In this document: piece after piece, positions 1 through 9,510 of the stretch | Layout: every line of letters starts with the position of its first letter | How positions within the stretch are numbered: position 1 is the stretch's first letter | NCBI GenBank assembly: GCA_903910495.1 | Contig: CAIVZW010000617.1 | Location: forward strand, 1-19,179 | From: an uncultured beta proteobacterium | GTDB lineage: Bacteria; Pseudomonadota; Gammaproteobacteria; Burkholderiales; Rhodocyclaceae | Length of the DNA stretch: 19,179 bases | Direction of reading: 5' to 3' | The notes under the pieces: generated by a model | Told to the model about the DNA's origin: nothing | Databases searched by the model: none | The model's input: only the letters and a program-made list of their open reading frames with translations | Position numbers and translations under genes: made by a program

Positions 1-444
1 AAATTCGGCGGAACGAGTTATGCCCCCCTGGCTGCGCTGACTGCGGCCAAGGCGATGATTGAAGCAGGCGAGGCAAAAACGGCCAAAGTCCAGCTGCTCT
101 GGGTGGTCGAGCATGGCAAGGATGAACTGCGCGATCTGGCACGTCTGCGTCTGGCCGCCGTACTGCTCGACGAAAAAGCCTACGATCAGGCCTTGAAACA
201 CCTCGATGGCAGCGTCAGTCCGTCGTTTGAAGCACGCTTCCAGGATTACCGGGGCGACGTGTTCACTGCCCAGGGCAAGAAGGCTGAAGCCCATGCGGCC
301 TATCAGAATGCGCTGGCCAGACTTGCCGAAGCCGATAAAAACGGCAAGCTGAACGATTTGGCACAGGGCTGGAAAACACAGTCCGATGCGGTCTATCGCG
401 AACTCGTACAGCAGAAACTCGATGCGCTGGGCGGGGTCAAGTAA
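1..444 (+). CDS. yfgM: YfgM-like ancillary SecYEG translocon subunit (3' part)
   Basis: The reading frame is open from base 1, so the true start lies upstream and only the C-terminal 147 residues are present. The visible part is alanine-rich and helical with TPR-like helix pairs, for example the segments reading ARLRLAAVLLDEKAYDQALKHL and GDVFTAQGKKAEAHAAYQNAL. This fits the periplasmic TPR domain of YfgM, a single-pass inner-membrane protein that associates with the Sec translocon and periplasmic chaperones. The N-terminal membrane anchor expected for the family is outside the window. The stop codon overlaps the bamB start by one base (TAATG), so the two are likely co-translated. The assignment rests on the TPR character together with the diagnostic position directly before bamB and der. 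Confidence 0.85.
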   Translation, partial: KFGGTSYAPLAALTAAKAMIEAGEAKTAKVQLLWVVEHGKDELRDLARLRLAAVLLDEKAYDQALKHLDGSVSPSFEARFQDYRGDVFTAQGKKAEAHAAYQNALARLAEADKNGKLNDLAQGWKTQSDAVYRELVQQKLDALGGVK

Positions 445-1586
445 TGCACAAGTGCCTTGCCGCAATCGGGCTGGTGCTGGCGCTGGCGGGTTGTTCGACG
501 CTTGAGTCATTGAATCCTTTTGCCAAAAGTAGCGGGCCAAAGATGGCTGAACTCATTCCGTTCAAGGCGAGCGCGGAGGCACGGGTCGTCTGGCGTGAAA
601 GTGTCGGCAAGAGCGATGTTTATGTCTTTGCCCCGGCTGTGGTCGGTTCTTCCGTCTATGCCGCCGGCAGGGACGGCAATCTGATTCGCGTCAATGAAGG
701 CAAACTGGCCTGGAAGATCAATGCCGGTCAGCCGCTTTCGGGCGGGGTAGGGGCCGACGAACGCATGGTTGTGGTCGGTTCCCCGAAGGGTGACCTGCTG
801 GCCTTTGCCAGCGCCGACGGCAAGCTGTTGTGGAAGGCCAGAGCGACCAGCGAGATTCTTTCGCCCCCGGTATTGGGGGACGGGCTTGTCGTCGTGCGTA
901 GCGGCGATAACCGTCTGGCCGCCTATGATGCGCAGGATGGCAAACGTAAATGGATATACCAGCGTCCGACCCCAGCCCTTTCGCTGCGCGTTACGGCGGC
1001 ACCGATCTTTGACGGCAAATTCGTATTCGCCGGGTTTCCGGGAGGCAAACTGATCGCGGTTAGTTCATCCAACGGGGCGGCGATGTGGGAAGGGACGGTG
1101 GCACTACCCAAGGGATCGACTGAACTCGAACGTGTGGCTGATATTACCAGCGCTCCGGTCATTTCCGGACGGATGATCTGTGCCGTTGCGTTTCAGGGCC
1201 GTGTGGCCTGTTTTGACCTCAGTAACGGCAATCTCGTCTGGGCACGGGACATGTCGAGTTCCGTTGGCCTGGCCATTGATAATCGCTATCTTTACGTCAC
1301 CGACGACAAAAGTTCGGTCCATGCGCTCGACATGGCGAGCGGTGCAAGTATCTGGAAGCAGGACAAACTCTTCCACCGTCGTCTGACCGCACCCTTGCCG
1401 CGTCGTGGCCTGATCGCCGTTGCCGATGTTCAGGGGGTGGTGCATTTTCTGAGCCGCGAAGACGGTTCGTTTGCCGGCCGTCTGAGCACTGACGGCAGTC
1501 CGGTTGTCGCGCCCCCGCAGGTGCTGGGTACGAGTCTGCTGATCCAGACCAGTAACGGCGGTATCTACGCCATCGAGGCGGAATGA
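444..1586 (+). CDS. bamB: Outer-membrane protein assembly factor BamB (lipoprotein)
   Basis: A 380-residue lipoprotein and eight-bladed beta-propeller subunit of the BAM complex, which inserts beta-barrel proteins into the outer membrane. The N-terminus is a classic lipoprotein signal: a short basic start, a hydrophobic stretch, then the lipobox LAGC with the lipidated cysteine at residue 17. The body repeats the PQQ/WD40-like blade signature G-x-L-x-A-x(4)-G-x(3)-W several times, for example [45 protein letters not shown] and [15 protein letters not shown]. Length is close to the E. coli protein. The start overlaps the yfgM stop by one base and its stop overlaps the der start (ATGA), the usual betaproteobacterial arrangement. 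Confidence 0.96.
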   Translation: MHKCLAAIGLVLALAGCSTLESLNPFAKSSGPKMAELIPFKASAEARVVWRESVGKSDVYVFAPAVVGSSVYAAGRDGNLIRVNEGKLAWKINAGQPLSGGVGADERMVVVGSPKGDLLAFASADGKLLWKARATSEILSPPVLGDGLVVVRSGDNRLAAYDAQDGKRKWIYQRPTPALSLRVTAAPIFDGKFVFAGFPGGKLIAVSSSNGAAMWEGTVALPKGSTELERVADITSAPVISGRMICAVAFQGRVACFDLSNGNLVWARDMSSSVGLAIDNRYLYVTDDKSSVHALDMASGASIWKQDKLFHRRLTAPLPRRGLIAVADVQGVVHFLSREDGSFAGRLSTDGSPVVAPPQVLGTSLLIQTSNGGIYAIEAE

Positions 1587-3046
1587 AACCAACCATTGTG
1601 CTTGTCGGTCGCCCGAATGTTGGCAAATCAACACTTTTCAACCGGCTGACCAAGACGCGTGACGCCCTGGTGGCCGATATTCCGGGTCTTACGCGCGACC
1701 GCCACTACGGTCACGGAAAACTCGGCAGCAAACCCTATCTGGTGGTCGATACCGGCGGTTTCGAACCGCTGGCCAAAGACGGCATCATGCACGAGATGGC
1801 GCGCCAGACCGAACAGGCCATAGCCGAAGCGGATGCGGTTGTCTTCATCGTTGATGGTCGCGTCGGGATCACGGCGCTCGACAAGGAGATCGCCAACAAG
1901 TTGCGCAAGAATGACCGGTCGGTCTTTGTCGCGGTCAACAAGGCTGAAGGCATGAGCCAGGGTATCGTGGTGGCTGATTTTCACGAACTCGGGCTGGGTG
2001 AACCGTTCGCCATTTCGGCGGCGCACGGAGAGGGGGTGCGCAGCCTGATCGAACTCGTTCTGGATCCCTATCCCTCACCGGAAGAGGGCCGCAACGAAAA
2101 CGATGTGCTCAAGGTGGCCATCGTCGGGCGTCCGAATGTCGGTAAAAGCACCATGATCAACGCCCTGCTCGGCGAAGAGCGTGTCATTGCTTTCGATCAG
2201 CCGGGAACGACGCGCGATGCCATCTACATTGATTTCGTGCGTGGCGGGAAAAACTACACGCTGATCGATACCGCGGGTTTGCGGCGTAAAGGCAAGGTTT
2301 TCGAAACCATCGAGAAGTTTTCCGTGATCAAGACCCTGCAATCCATCGAGGATGCCCATGTGGTGATCCTCGTCCTTGATGCCCAGCAGGATATTTCCGA
2401 TCAGGACGCCCATATCGCCGGTTTCGTGGTTGAATCCGGTCGTGCTCTGGTGGTCGCGGTGAATAAATGGGACGGCCTCGATGCCTACGTCCGGGATCAG
2501 CTCAAGGGCGATCTCGAAGCCAAGCTGAAATTTCTGGACTTTGCCAACTTCCATTATGTTTCGGCGCTCAAGGGGCAGGGACTGGCCCACGTCTTCCGTT
2601 CGGTGGATGCCGCCTACAAGGCGGCGACGGTCGATTTGTCCACGCCGCAATTGACCCGCGCCCTGATCGACGCGGTGTCCAGACAGTCACCGCCGCGCAA
2701 CGGAATTTTCCGGCCCAAGCTGCGCTACGCCCATCAGGGCGGGCGGAATCCGCCCGTCATCGTCATTCACGGCAATGCGCTGGACAAGGTGTCGGATTCG
2801 TATCGCCGCTATCTGGAACATACATTCCGGGAGGTTTTCAAACTTCAGGGAACGCCGTTGCGCATTCAGTTCAATGTTTCACAGAACCCGTTTGCTGATC
2901 GCAAAAAACCCGAGCAGAACCGGCGTGGACCAAAAGCGGAAGATAAACCGAAACCAAAAGCCAGAGCGGCGGTCAAAGTGAAACCTGTGGTAAAACCAGC
3001 GGCGATACCGAGACCGCGACAAAGAGTCAAATCGACGCCAGCCTGA
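1583..3046 (+). CDS. der: Ribosome assembly GTPase Der (EngA)
   Basis: A 487-residue double GTPase needed for maturation of the 50S ribosomal subunit. Two G domains in tandem are visible. The first has P-loop GRPNVGKST at residues 9-17 and DTGG at 56-59. The second has P-loop GRPNVGKST at about 182-190, then DTAGLRRK and the guanine-specificity motif NKWD. A KH-like C-terminal domain follows (around [14 protein letters not shown]), then a basic tail of roughly 45 residues rich in Lys, Arg and Pro. The first G domain carries NKAE (119-122) where NKxD would be canonical. The start ATG overlaps the bamB stop by four bases. Confidence 0.98.
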   Translation: MKPTIVLVGRPNVGKSTLFNRLTKTRDALVADIPGLTRDRHYGHGKLGSKPYLVVDTGGFEPLAKDGIMHEMARQTEQAIAEADAVVFIVDGRVGITALDKEIANKLRKNDRSVFVAVNKAEGMSQGIVVADFHELGLGEPFAISAAHGEGVRSLIELVLDPYPSPEEGRNENDVLKVAIVGRPNVGKSTMINALLGEERVIAFDQPGTTRDAIYIDFVRGGKNYTLIDTAGLRRKGKVFETIEKFSVIKTLQSIEDAHVVILVLDAQQDISDQDAHIAGFVVESGRALVVAVNKWDGLDAYVRDQLKGDLEAKLKFLDFANFHYVSALKGQGLAHVFRSVDAAYKAATVDLSTPQLTRALIDAVSRQSPPRNGIFRPKLRYAHQGGRNPPVIVIHGNALDKVSDSYRRYLEHTFREVFKLQGTPLRIQFNVSQNPFADRKKPEQNRRGPKAEDKPKPKARAAVKVKPVVKPAAIPRPRQRVKSTPA

Positions 3047-3060
3047 ATCTTTCGGGTTTT
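3042..3060 (+). terminator. Possible weak intrinsic terminator at the end of der
   Basis: A 6-bp stem, CCTGAA (3042-3047) against TTCGGG (3051-3056) with one G-T pair and a 3-nt loop, is followed directly by TTTT. The left arm overlaps the der stop codon. The stem is short and the T tract minimal, so it is probably an attenuator at best. Its position, with an 83-base gap before hfq, would allow partial uncoupling of hfq from the der operon. Confidence 0.35.
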
Positions 3061-3118
3061 AATGGTCAACAAAAGAAAAATCAATTAAGCTGGCTAATCC
3101 TAAACCAACAACAAACAT

Positions 3119-3122
3119 GGAG
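3119..3122 (+). promoter_or_regulatory. Shine-Dalgarno of hfq
   Basis: GGAG lies 7 nt before the hfq ATG in an AT-rich, low-structure leader. Unlike most genes of the run, hfq is not coupled to its upstream neighbour and has its own clear ribosome binding site. Confidence 0.75.
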
Positions 3123-3129
3123 TTTAACC

Positions 3130-3369
3130 ATGAGCAATAAAGGGCAACTGTTACAAGACCCGTTTCTTAATGTGCTGCGCCGCGAGCATGTGCCGGTTTC
3201 GATCTATCTGGTCAATGGCATCAAATTGCAAGGCCAGGTTGAATCGTTTGACCAGTACGTTATTCTGCTCAAGAATACCGTTACCCAGATGGTCTACAAG
3301 CATGCCATCTCGACGGTGGTGCCATCGCGTCCGGTTAATATCCAGCAGGATGGAAGCGAAGAAGCCTGA
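3130..3369 (+). CDS. hfq: RNA chaperone Hfq
   Basis: A 79-residue Sm-fold protein that forms a homohexamer and pairs small RNAs with mRNAs. The whole conserved core is present: [26 protein letters not shown] (Sm1 region with the proximal-face residues) and the Sm2 motif VYKHAI, with YKH at residues 56-58 lining the central pore. The C-terminal tail is very short (about ten residues after the core), as is usual in betaproteobacteria and unlike the long E. coli tail. It lies between der and hflX, and hfq-hflX-hflK-hflC is a widely conserved block. No other start fits. Confidence 0.99.
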   Translation: MSNKGQLLQDPFLNVLRREHVPVSIYLVNGIKLQGQVESFDQYVILLKNTVTQMVYKHAISTVVPSRPVNIQQDGSEEA

Positions 3370-3393
3370 TCTGCCTGCCAATTCACCCTTGCA

Positions 3394-3415
3394 GCCTGCC
3401 ACTTCAAAGGCAGGC
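3394..3415 (+). other. Hairpin in the hfq-hflX gap
   Basis: A perfect 7-bp inverted repeat, GCCTGCC (3394-3400) and GGCAGGC (3409-3415), with an 8-nt loop sits in the 94-base gap between hfq and hflX. No T tract follows, so it is not a canonical terminator. A further CTGCCTGCC at 3371-3379 could compete for the same right arm, giving two alternative stems. It may act on mRNA stability or processing; that is inference. Confidence 0.4.
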
Positions 3416-3463
3416 GTCTGCGCAGGTACAGGATCTTGCCACTCTCTCACATGAAGTGTCCTG

Positions 3464-4636
3464 ATGTTTGAACGTCCTGCCGCTGGTGAACGTGCGGTCA
3501 TCGTCCAGCTCGATTTTGGTTGTGGCGATATGGGCGAGCAACTCGAAGAAGTGCACTTGCTTGCCGAATCGGCCGGGGCTGTCGTTTGTGGCGAGATTTC
3601 CGGGCGAAGGCATAGCCCCGATGCGGCGACCTACGCTGGCAAGGGCAAGGTCCAGGAAGTAGCGGCCGAGGTTGTTGCACACGAAGCCGATCTTGTTATT
3701 TTCAATCACGCCCTGTCTCCCGCTCAGGAGCGCAATCTGGAGCGTACGCTGCAGTGTCGCGTGATTGATCGAACCAGCCTGATCCTCGACATCTTTGCGC
3801 AGCGTGCGCAGAGTTCTGAAGGAAAGCTGCAAGTCGAACTGGCACAACTTGATCATCTTGCCACCCGGCTGGTTCGTGGCTGGACTCACCTGGAGCGACA
3901 AAAGGGCGGTATCGGGCTGCGCGGACCGGGCGAAACCCAGCTTGAAACCGACCGCCGGCTGCTGGGCAAGCGGGTCAAGCTGCTCAAGGAACGGCTGCTC
4001 AGGCTCGAACGGCAGCGCGGCGTGCAGCGCAAGGCGCGTGAGCGAAGCGAGATTCTCAATGTTTCACTGGTCGGTTATACCAATGCGGGTAAATCAACCC
4101 TTTTCAATGCGCTGACCCATGCCGGCGCGTTTACGGCCAATCAGTTGTTTGCCACGCTGGATACGACTTCGCGCAAGCTCTGGCTGGGTGCAGCGGGGAA
4201 TATCGTCATTTCTGACACCGTTGGTTTCATCCGTGATTTGCCGCATGCGCTGGTTGCCGCTTTTCATGCCACACTGGAGGCGACAGCGCAGGCGGATCTG
4301 CTCCTGCATGTTGTCGATTCGGCCAGTTCTGCCCGTGAGGATCAGATTGCCGAGGTGGACAAGGTGCTGGCTGAAATCGGCGCCAGTGAAGTGCCCCAGT
4401 TGATGGTGCTGAACAAGCTGGATCTGTCAGGGCTGCCACCAACCGTAGAACGCGACGAGTATGATAGAATTACACGCGTTCGGGTCAGTGCGAAATGCGG
4501 CGATGGTTTGCCGTTGTTGCGCGAGGCGCTGACCGAGATGGCGCTTGAAAAGCTGCAAATTGTGCGTGATCGGCCGCCGGCCGGTGACGTTTTACTAAAC
4601 CCTGAAAATATTCTGGACTCAGGTTCTTCCCTATGA
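3464..4636 (+). CDS. hflX: Ribosome-associated GTPase HflX
   Basis: A 390-residue GTPase that binds 50S and 70S ribosomes and helps rescue or split stalled ribosomes under stress. The N-terminal HflX domain carries the family hallmark of a glycine-rich segment, GGIGLRGPGETQLETDRR (about 148-165), followed by a charged coiled-coil linker (166-195). The G domain has P-loop GYTNAGKS at 204-211, DTVGFIRDLP at 251-260 and NKLD at 317-320. The start was chosen because the domain begins at once; the upstream Shine-Dalgarno is weak. The end overlaps only a spurious upstream Met of hflK. It is shorter than the E. coli protein, mainly at the ends. Confidence 0.97.
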   Translation: MFERPAAGERAVIVQLDFGCGDMGEQLEEVHLLAESAGAVVCGEISGRRHSPDAATYAGKGKVQEVAAEVVAHEADLVIFNHALSPAQERNLERTLQCRVIDRTSLILDIFAQRAQSSEGKLQVELAQLDHLATRLVRGWTHLERQKGGIGLRGPGETQLETDRRLLGKRVKLLKERLLRLERQRGVQRKARERSEILNVSLVGYTNAGKSTLFNALTHAGAFTANQLFATLDTTSRKLWLGAAGNIVISDTVGFIRDLPHALVAAFHATLEATAQADLLLHVVDSASSAREDQIAEVDKVLAEIGASEVPQLMVLNKLDLSGLPPTVERDEYDRITRVRVSAKCGDGLPLLREALTEMALEKLQIVRDRPPAGDVLLNPENILDSGSSL

Positions 4637-4647
4637 TTTCAAGTATT

Positions 4648-4651
4648 GGAG
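4648..4651 (+). promoter_or_regulatory. Shine-Dalgarno deciding the hflK start
   Basis: GGAG lies 5 nt before the ATG at 4657. An in-frame ATG at 4633 also exists, but it overlaps the hflX stop and has no comparable site. The protein from 4657 starts MSLNDPQWGN, typical of HflK, so 4657 is preferred. Confidence 0.7.
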
Positions 4652-4656
4652 TGCTT

Positions 4657-5919
4657 ATGTCACTCAATGACCCGCAGTGGGGCAATCGCGGCAATGATAA
4701 CGGTGGTGGCAAGCGACCGAATCAGGGGCCGCCCGACCTCGAAGAATTGTGGCGCGATTTGAATCGTCGCTTGTCAGGCATGTTTGACAAGAAGGGCGGT
4801 GGCAATGGCGGCAATGGCGGCGATCGTCCGCCAGTCGAGTTTAACCCCAAATTTCTTGGTGGCGGTATCAGCCTGCTCCTCGGCATCGTACTGCTGGTCT
4901 GGCTGGCCAGTGGCTTCTATATTGTTGATGCCTCGCAGCGCGGACTCGTCCTGCAGTTTGGCAAGTACAAGGAAAGCACCGAATCCGGTTTGCGCTGGCG
5001 CTTGCCTTACCCGATACAGTCCCATGAACTGGTCAATATTTCCGGCGTGCGTACGATTGAAGTAGGCTACCGTGGCAGCGAAAAGAACAAGGTGCTCAAG
5101 GAAGCGCTGATGCTGACCGATGACGAAAACATCATCAACATCCAGTTTGCCGTCCAGTACATCCTCAAGGATCCGGTCGATTACATCTTCAAGAATCGCA
5201 GTGCCGATGAAGCCGTAATGCAATCGGCCGAAACGGCGATTCGTGAAATCGTCGGCAAGAGCAAGATGGATTTCGTGCTCTACGAAGGGCGCGAACAGAT
5301 TGCAGTCAAGGCCTCGAACCTGATGCAGGAGATTCTCGATCGCTACCAGACCGGCATCCTGATTTCCAAGGTGACGATGCAGAACGCCCAGCCGCCCGAG
5401 CAGGTGCAGGCTGCATTTGATGATGCCGTAAAAGCCGGTCAATACCGCGAAGAACAGAAAAATGAAGGACAGGCTTACGCCAATGATGTTATTCCGAAGG
5501 CCAGAGGCACGGCCGCGCGGCTACTGCAGGAAGCCGAGGGTTATAAGCAGCGCCTGATTGCCACCGCCGAGGGCGATGCCAGCCGCTTCAAACAGATCAA
5601 CACCGAGTATGCCAAGGCTCCGGAGGTAACTCGCAGTCGCATGTATCTTGAAACCATGCAGCAGGTCTATTCCAGCACCAGCAAGGTGATGGTCGATGCC
5701 AAGGGGCAGGGGAACCTGCTTTATCTGCCGCTCGACAAGCTGCTGCAGGCGTCCGGAGCATTGATCTCGTCACCGGCCGGCGTCGGCAGCAGTGCCGAGA
5801 TGCCGGCGCAGGTCCGTTCGGGCCCTGTGGTGTCCAACGATGTTCCGCCGCAGGTGGTGGAAAAGGCGGATGTGCGCTCGCGTGATGCACTGCGTTCGCG
5901 TGATCGGGAGGTGCGTTAA
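4657..5919 (+). CDS. hflK: FtsH modulator HflK (SPFH/stomatin family)
   Basis: A 420-residue inner-membrane protein that, with HflC, forms a large periplasm-facing assembly around the FtsH protease and modulates its action. The N-terminus is a glycine- and asparagine-rich cytoplasmic stretch (GGGNGGNGGD around 47-56), followed by one membrane segment (about 67-88) and then the SPFH (band 7) domain beginning YIVDASQRGLVLQFG. A long alanine- and glutamate-rich coiled coil follows (the region with KNEGQAYANDVIPKARGTAARLLQEAEGYKQ). Starting at 4657 removes eight unsupported residues. The stop overlaps the hflC start (TAATG), consistent with equimolar synthesis of the two partners. Confidence 0.97.
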   Translation: MSLNDPQWGNRGNDNGGGKRPNQGPPDLEELWRDLNRRLSGMFDKKGGGNGGNGGDRPPVEFNPKFLGGGISLLLGIVLLVWLASGFYIVDASQRGLVLQFGKYKESTESGLRWRLPYPIQSHELVNISGVRTIEVGYRGSEKNKVLKEALMLTDDENIINIQFAVQYILKDPVDYIFKNRSADEAVMQSAETAIREIVGKSKMDFVLYEGREQIAVKASNLMQEILDRYQTGILISKVTMQNAQPPEQVQAAFDDAVKAGQYREEQKNEGQAYANDVIPKARGTAARLLQEAEGYKQRLIATAEGDASRFKQINTEYAKAPEVTRSRMYLETMQQVYSSTSKVMVDAKGQGNLLYLPLDKLLQASGALISSPAGVGSSAEMPAQVRSGPVVSNDVPPQVVEKADVRSRDALRSRDREVR

Positions 5920-6809
5920 TGAAAACCGGTTTGAATTTCACAGCCGCAATAGTTGCGCTGATCCTCGTGGTCTTGGGTGCGTCGATCTTTACCGTAGATC
6001 AGCGGCAGCACGCCATTATTTTCCAGCTTGGGGAAGTGCGTGAAGTGATTGCCGAGCCTGGTCTGTATTTCAAATGGCCGCTGATCCAGAACGTGCGTTA
6101 TTTCGACAAGCGCATTCTTACGCTCGATAGCCCCGATCCCGAGCGCTTCATTACCTCGGAAAAAAAGAACGTGCTGGTCGACTCCTTTGTCAAATGGAAG
6201 ATTGTCGACCCGAAACTCTATTATGTATCGGTCGCCGGGGATGAGGCGCGAGCCAAGACCCGCCTTTCGCAAACGGTCAATGCCGGTTTGCGTGAGGAAT
6301 TCGGCAAGCGCACCGTGCATGACGTGGTTTCGGGTGAACGCGACAAGATCATGGAGCAGATGCGCGAGAAGGCGGATCTCGATGCGCGCAAGATCGGCGT
6401 GCAGATTATTGATGTCCGGGTAAAGCGCGTTGATCTCCCAACAGAAGTCAGCACCTCAGTCTATAGTCGCATGGTGGCCGAGCGCAAGCGGGCGGCTAAC
6501 GAACTGCGTTCGGAGGGATCGGCTGAAGCCGAGAAAACCCGCGCCGATGCCGACAAGCAGCGAGAGGTGATCGTCGCCGAAGCCTATCGTGAAGCCCAGA
6601 AGATCAAGGGAGAAGGGGATGCCAAGGCGGCTGCAACCTATGCCCAGGCCTTCAACCAGAATCCCGAGTTCTATGCCTTCTATCGCAGCCTCGAAGCCTA
6701 TCGCAACAGTTTCAAGAGCAAGAGTGATGTCATAGTCGTCGAGCCGAATTCGGATTTCTTCAAGTACATGAAGAGCGTCGGTCGCGGTGGTGACAAAGCG
6801 GGTAAATGA
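5919..6809 (+). CDS. hflC: FtsH modulator HflC (SPFH/stomatin family)
   Basis: A 296-residue partner of HflK. One N-terminal membrane segment (about 7-26) doubles as a signal anchor. The SPFH domain starts FTVDQRQHAIIFQLGEVREV and carries RILTLDSPDPERFITSEKKNVLVDSFVKWKI. A coiled coil rich in Ala, Glu, Lys and Arg follows (AANELRSEGSAEAEKTRADADKQREVI), then the NPEFYAFYRSLEAYR segment typical of HflC. It is somewhat shorter than E. coli HflC, a normal difference. The start overlaps the hflK stop by one base and the stop overlaps the next gene by four. Confidence 0.97.
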   Translation: MKTGLNFTAAIVALILVVLGASIFTVDQRQHAIIFQLGEVREVIAEPGLYFKWPLIQNVRYFDKRILTLDSPDPERFITSEKKNVLVDSFVKWKIVDPKLYYVSVAGDEARAKTRLSQTVNAGLREEFGKRTVHDVVSGERDKIMEQMREKADLDARKIGVQIIDVRVKRVDLPTEVSTSVYSRMVAERKRAANELRSEGSAEAEKTRADADKQREVIVAEAYREAQKIKGEGDAKAAATYAQAFNQNPEFYAFYRSLEAYRNSFKSKSDVIVVEPNSDFFKYMKSVGRGGDKAGK

Positions 6810-6991
6810 CCACCAGTCTGCTCATTGCCTTCGCGCTGATGCTGGTGCTCGAGGGGCTGGTTCCCTTTCTGGCCCCCGGCACCTGGCGTGAAACCTTTCG
6901 TCGTCTGATTCAGCTTTCCGACGGACAGATTCGTTTTATTGGTCTGACCTCGATGCTGGCTGGAATAATCCTGTTGATGGTTTTTCGATGA
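6806..6991 (+). CDS. DUF2065 family small membrane protein (YjeT-like)
   Basis: A 61-residue protein with two predicted membrane helices (about 3-22 and 43-60) joined by a short charged loop, [19 protein letters not shown]. The sequence and its position between hflC and hisZ/purA match the DUF2065 (YjeT) family, whose function is unknown. It overlaps both neighbours by four bases (ATGA), so its translation is tied to hflC. That suggests a role linked to the HflKC-FtsH membrane complex, but this is inference from context only. Confidence 0.9.
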   Translation: MTTSLLIAFALMLVLEGLVPFLAPGTWRETFRRLIQLSDGQIRFIGLTSMLAGIILLMVFR

Positions 6992-8142
6992 ACTGGCTGT
7001 TACCCGAATACATTGCTGATGCACTGCCGTATGAAGCGACGCAAATCGAGCGGCTGCGCCGTGCCGTGCTCGATCTTTTCCGTCTGCATGGCTATGAACT
7101 GGTCATGCCACCCCTGCTCGAGTACCTTGACTCCCTGCTGACCGGATCGGGCTCGGATCTCTCCTTGCGTACCTTCAAGCTGGTCGACCAGCTTTCCGGT
7201 CGTACGCTCGGGGTACGTGCGGACATGACGCCGCAGGTAGCGCGCATTGATGCGCATCTGCTCAATCGTCAGGGTCTTACGCGTCTTTGCTACTGCGATA
7301 GTGTGCTGCATACCCTGCCGGCATCCCAGGCCGCGAGCCGGGAACCGATCCAGCTTGGCGCCGAGCTCTACGGCTACGCCGGCATCGAGGCCGACCTTGA
7401 AGCGATTCGCCTGATGGCGGCGGCGCTCGATATGGCCGGTACGCCCGCTTCGCGAATCGATATCGGGCATGTCGGGGTATTCCGTGCGTTAGCCAGAGCC
7501 GCCGGTCTCGACAGTGACGACGAGGCAAGAATTTTGCAGCTTCTTCAGTTCAAGGATATTCCAGGCTTGCGTGATTGCTGCGCGCAGCTGGTCGAGCCTT
7601 ATCGAACAGCCCTCTTGCGCTTGCCAGAACTTTATGGCGGTCGTGAATTGCTAGAGACGGCCGGGCGGGAATTGCCCGCACTGCCGGAGATTGCATCGGC
7701 ACTGGAGACGATGAAAAAGTTGCAGGCGGCCATGCCCGAACTGCCGCTATCCTTCGATCTTGCTGATTTGCGTGGCTATCACTATCACAACGGCGTCGTG
7801 TTCGCCGCCTATTATCCCGGATTCCCCAGCGCCATTGCGCGCGGTGGGCGATACGACGGAGTCGGCAAGGATTTCGGGCGGGCCCGCCCGGCGACCGGTT
7901 TTTCGATGGATTTGCGCGAAGTGGCCCGATTGGCCAAATCAAGCAAACCTGCAGGTGCAATTCAGGCGCCCTATGCGGGGACGGATTCCGTTCTGTCCTC
8001 CCGCATATCTGCCTTGCGTGAGCAGGGTGAGATTGTCGTCGAATTGTTGCCGGGCGAATCGGCCTGTGAGGGTCCGCTGTGTGACCGCTGCCTGGTCGAA
8101 AGCAAGGGACAATGGATTATTCAGGAATTGAACGGGAATTGA
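6988..8142 (+). CDS. hisZ: ATP phosphoribosyltransferase regulatory subunit HisZ
   Basis: A 384-residue paralogue of histidyl-tRNA synthetase that has lost aminoacylation and instead forms a complex with the short form of HisG, the first enzyme of histidine synthesis, giving it activity and feedback control. The class II synthetase-like core is visible: [11 protein letters not shown] at the start, [25 protein letters not shown] as the motif 2 region, [19 protein letters not shown], and [10 protein letters not shown] near the C-terminus. No HisRS anticodon-binding domain is present. Its short-form HisG partner is not in the window. The start overlaps the DUF2065 gene by four bases. Confidence 0.95.
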   Translation: MNWLLPEYIADALPYEATQIERLRRAVLDLFRLHGYELVMPPLLEYLDSLLTGSGSDLSLRTFKLVDQLSGRTLGVRADMTPQVARIDAHLLNRQGLTRLCYCDSVLHTLPASQAASREPIQLGAELYGYAGIEADLEAIRLMAAALDMAGTPASRIDIGHVGVFRALARAAGLDSDDEARILQLLQFKDIPGLRDCCAQLVEPYRTALLRLPELYGGRELLETAGRELPALPEIASALETMKKLQAAMPELPLSFDLADLRGYHYHNGVVFAAYYPGFPSAIARGGRYDGVGKDFGRARPATGFSMDLREVARLAKSSKPAGAIQAPYAGTDSVLSSRISALREQGEIVVELLPGESACEGPLCDRCLVESKGQWIIQELNGN

Positions 8143-8143
8143 A

Positions 8144-9451
8144 ATGGCAAAAAATGTCGTCGTAGTGGGTACGCAGTGGGGGGATGAGGGCAAGGGCAAG
8201 ATTGTCGACTGGCTGACCGATCACGCTGGTGGCGTCGTCCGTTTCCAGGGTGGACACAATGCCGGGCACACGCTCGTTGTCGGCGAGAAAGTATATAAGC
8301 TTAATCTCGTCCCCTCCGGCATTGTCCGTGCAGGGGTCAACTGCTATATCGGTAACGGTGTCGTGCTCGATATTCACCACTTGCTCTCCGAGATCAATGA
8401 ACTGGAGGCCGGGGGCATTGAGGTTCGTTCGCGGCTCAAGATCAGCCCGGGCTGCCCGCTCATCCTGAGCTATCACTCGGCCCTGGATCGCGCCAGAGAA
8501 GCGGCCAAGAGTGCCGGTGCGAAGATCGGAACGACCGGCAAGGGGATCGGCCCGGCCTATGAAGACAAGGTGGCACGCCGTGCCCTGCGTGTCTATGACC
8601 TTTTTTATCCCGAGCGTTTTGCCGAGAAACTCAAGGAAAACCTCGATTATCACAATTTCGTCCTGACTCGTTATCTTGCTGCCGAGGCGCTCGATTTCGA
8701 AAGCATTTTTGCGCAGGCGATGGCCGATGCCGAACTGATCTGGCCGATGGTTACCGATGTGTCCGCCGCGCTGTATGCAGCGAACAAGGCCGGCAAGAAT
8801 CTGCTTTTTGAAGGCGCCCAGGGGGCCTTGCTCGACATCGATCACGGGACCTACCCCTTCGTTACTTCTTCGAACTGCGTCGCCGGACAGGCCTCTGCCG
8901 GTGCGGGTGTCGGCCCGGGCATGCTGCACTATGTGCTGGGCATTACCAAGGCCTACTGTACGCGGGTTGGCGGCGGACCGTTTCCGAGCGAACTCGATAT
9001 CGAGACGGCCGGTGTTCCCGGGCATCAGATGTCACAGAAGGGCCGCGAGTTCGGTACCGTCACGGGTCGCAAGCGCCGCTGTGGCTGGTTTGATGTCCCT
9101 GCCCTCAAACGCTCGATTCAGATCAATGGCGTAACCGGTTTGTGCATTACCAAACTCGACGTACTCGATGGTCTGCCGGAACTGAAGATTTGTACCGGTT
9201 ACCAGCTCAACGGAAAGCTTGTCGACCTGTTACCGATGGGTTCCGATGACGTCGCTGATTGCCTGCCGATTCTCGAAACCATGGCCGGCTGGAGCCAATC
9301 CACGGTCGGTATGACTACGCTGGAAGCCCTGCCGGCGGCTGCACGCGCCTATCTGGCGCGGATCGAGAAATTATGCGAAATCTCGATCGATATCGTATCG
9401 ACAGGGCCGGAACGCGATGAGACGATTTTACGTCGCCATCCCTTCGGGTGA
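8144..9451 (+). CDS. purA: Adenylosuccinate synthetase PurA
   Basis: A 435-residue cytoplasmic enzyme that joins IMP and aspartate using GTP to make adenylosuccinate, the committed step to AMP. The N-terminus [15 protein letters not shown] carries the catalytic Asp14, and GGHNAGHT carries His42. Further signatures are [14 protein letters not shown] (switch and IMP-binding region) and [24 protein letters not shown]. Length matches the family. It starts two bases after the hisZ stop, so it probably depends on the same transcript, and it is followed by a strong hairpin terminator. Confidence 0.99.
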   Translation: MAKNVVVVGTQWGDEGKGKIVDWLTDHAGGVVRFQGGHNAGHTLVVGEKVYKLNLVPSGIVRAGVNCYIGNGVVLDIHHLLSEINELEAGGIEVRSRLKISPGCPLILSYHSALDRAREAAKSAGAKIGTTGKGIGPAYEDKVARRALRVYDLFYPERFAEKLKENLDYHNFVLTRYLAAEALDFESIFAQAMADAELIWPMVTDVSAALYAANKAGKNLLFEGAQGALLDIDHGTYPFVTSSNCVAGQASAGAGVGPGMLHYVLGITKAYCTRVGGGPFPSELDIETAGVPGHQMSQKGREFGTVTGRKRRCGWFDVPALKRSIQINGVTGLCITKLDVLDGLPELKICTGYQLNGKLVDLLPMGSDDVADCLPILETMAGWSQSTVGMTTLEALPAAARAYLARIEKLCEISIDIVSTGPERDETILRRHPFG

Positions 9452-9486
9452 TCCGGCTGGCGCAGACGGGCCTTCATTCGATCAGG

Positions 9487-9510
9487 AAAGCCGGCATCCT
9501 GCCGGCTTTT
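9487..9510 (+). terminator. Intrinsic terminator after purA
   Basis: A perfect 9-bp stem, AAAGCCGGC (9487-9495) against GCCGGCTTT (9501-9509), with loop ATCCT and a run of four T residues at 9507-9510. It sits 35 bases after the purA stop. Because the stem is flanked by A on the left and T on the right, it could also work on the opposite strand, though no gene faces it. It marks the end of the housekeeping transcript. Confidence 0.8.

Noticed and set aside
8117..9025. Long antisense frame (302 codons) opposite purA
   Set aside because: The + strand carries an unmistakable adenylosuccinate synthetase over the same bases; the antisense product shows no recognised motifs.
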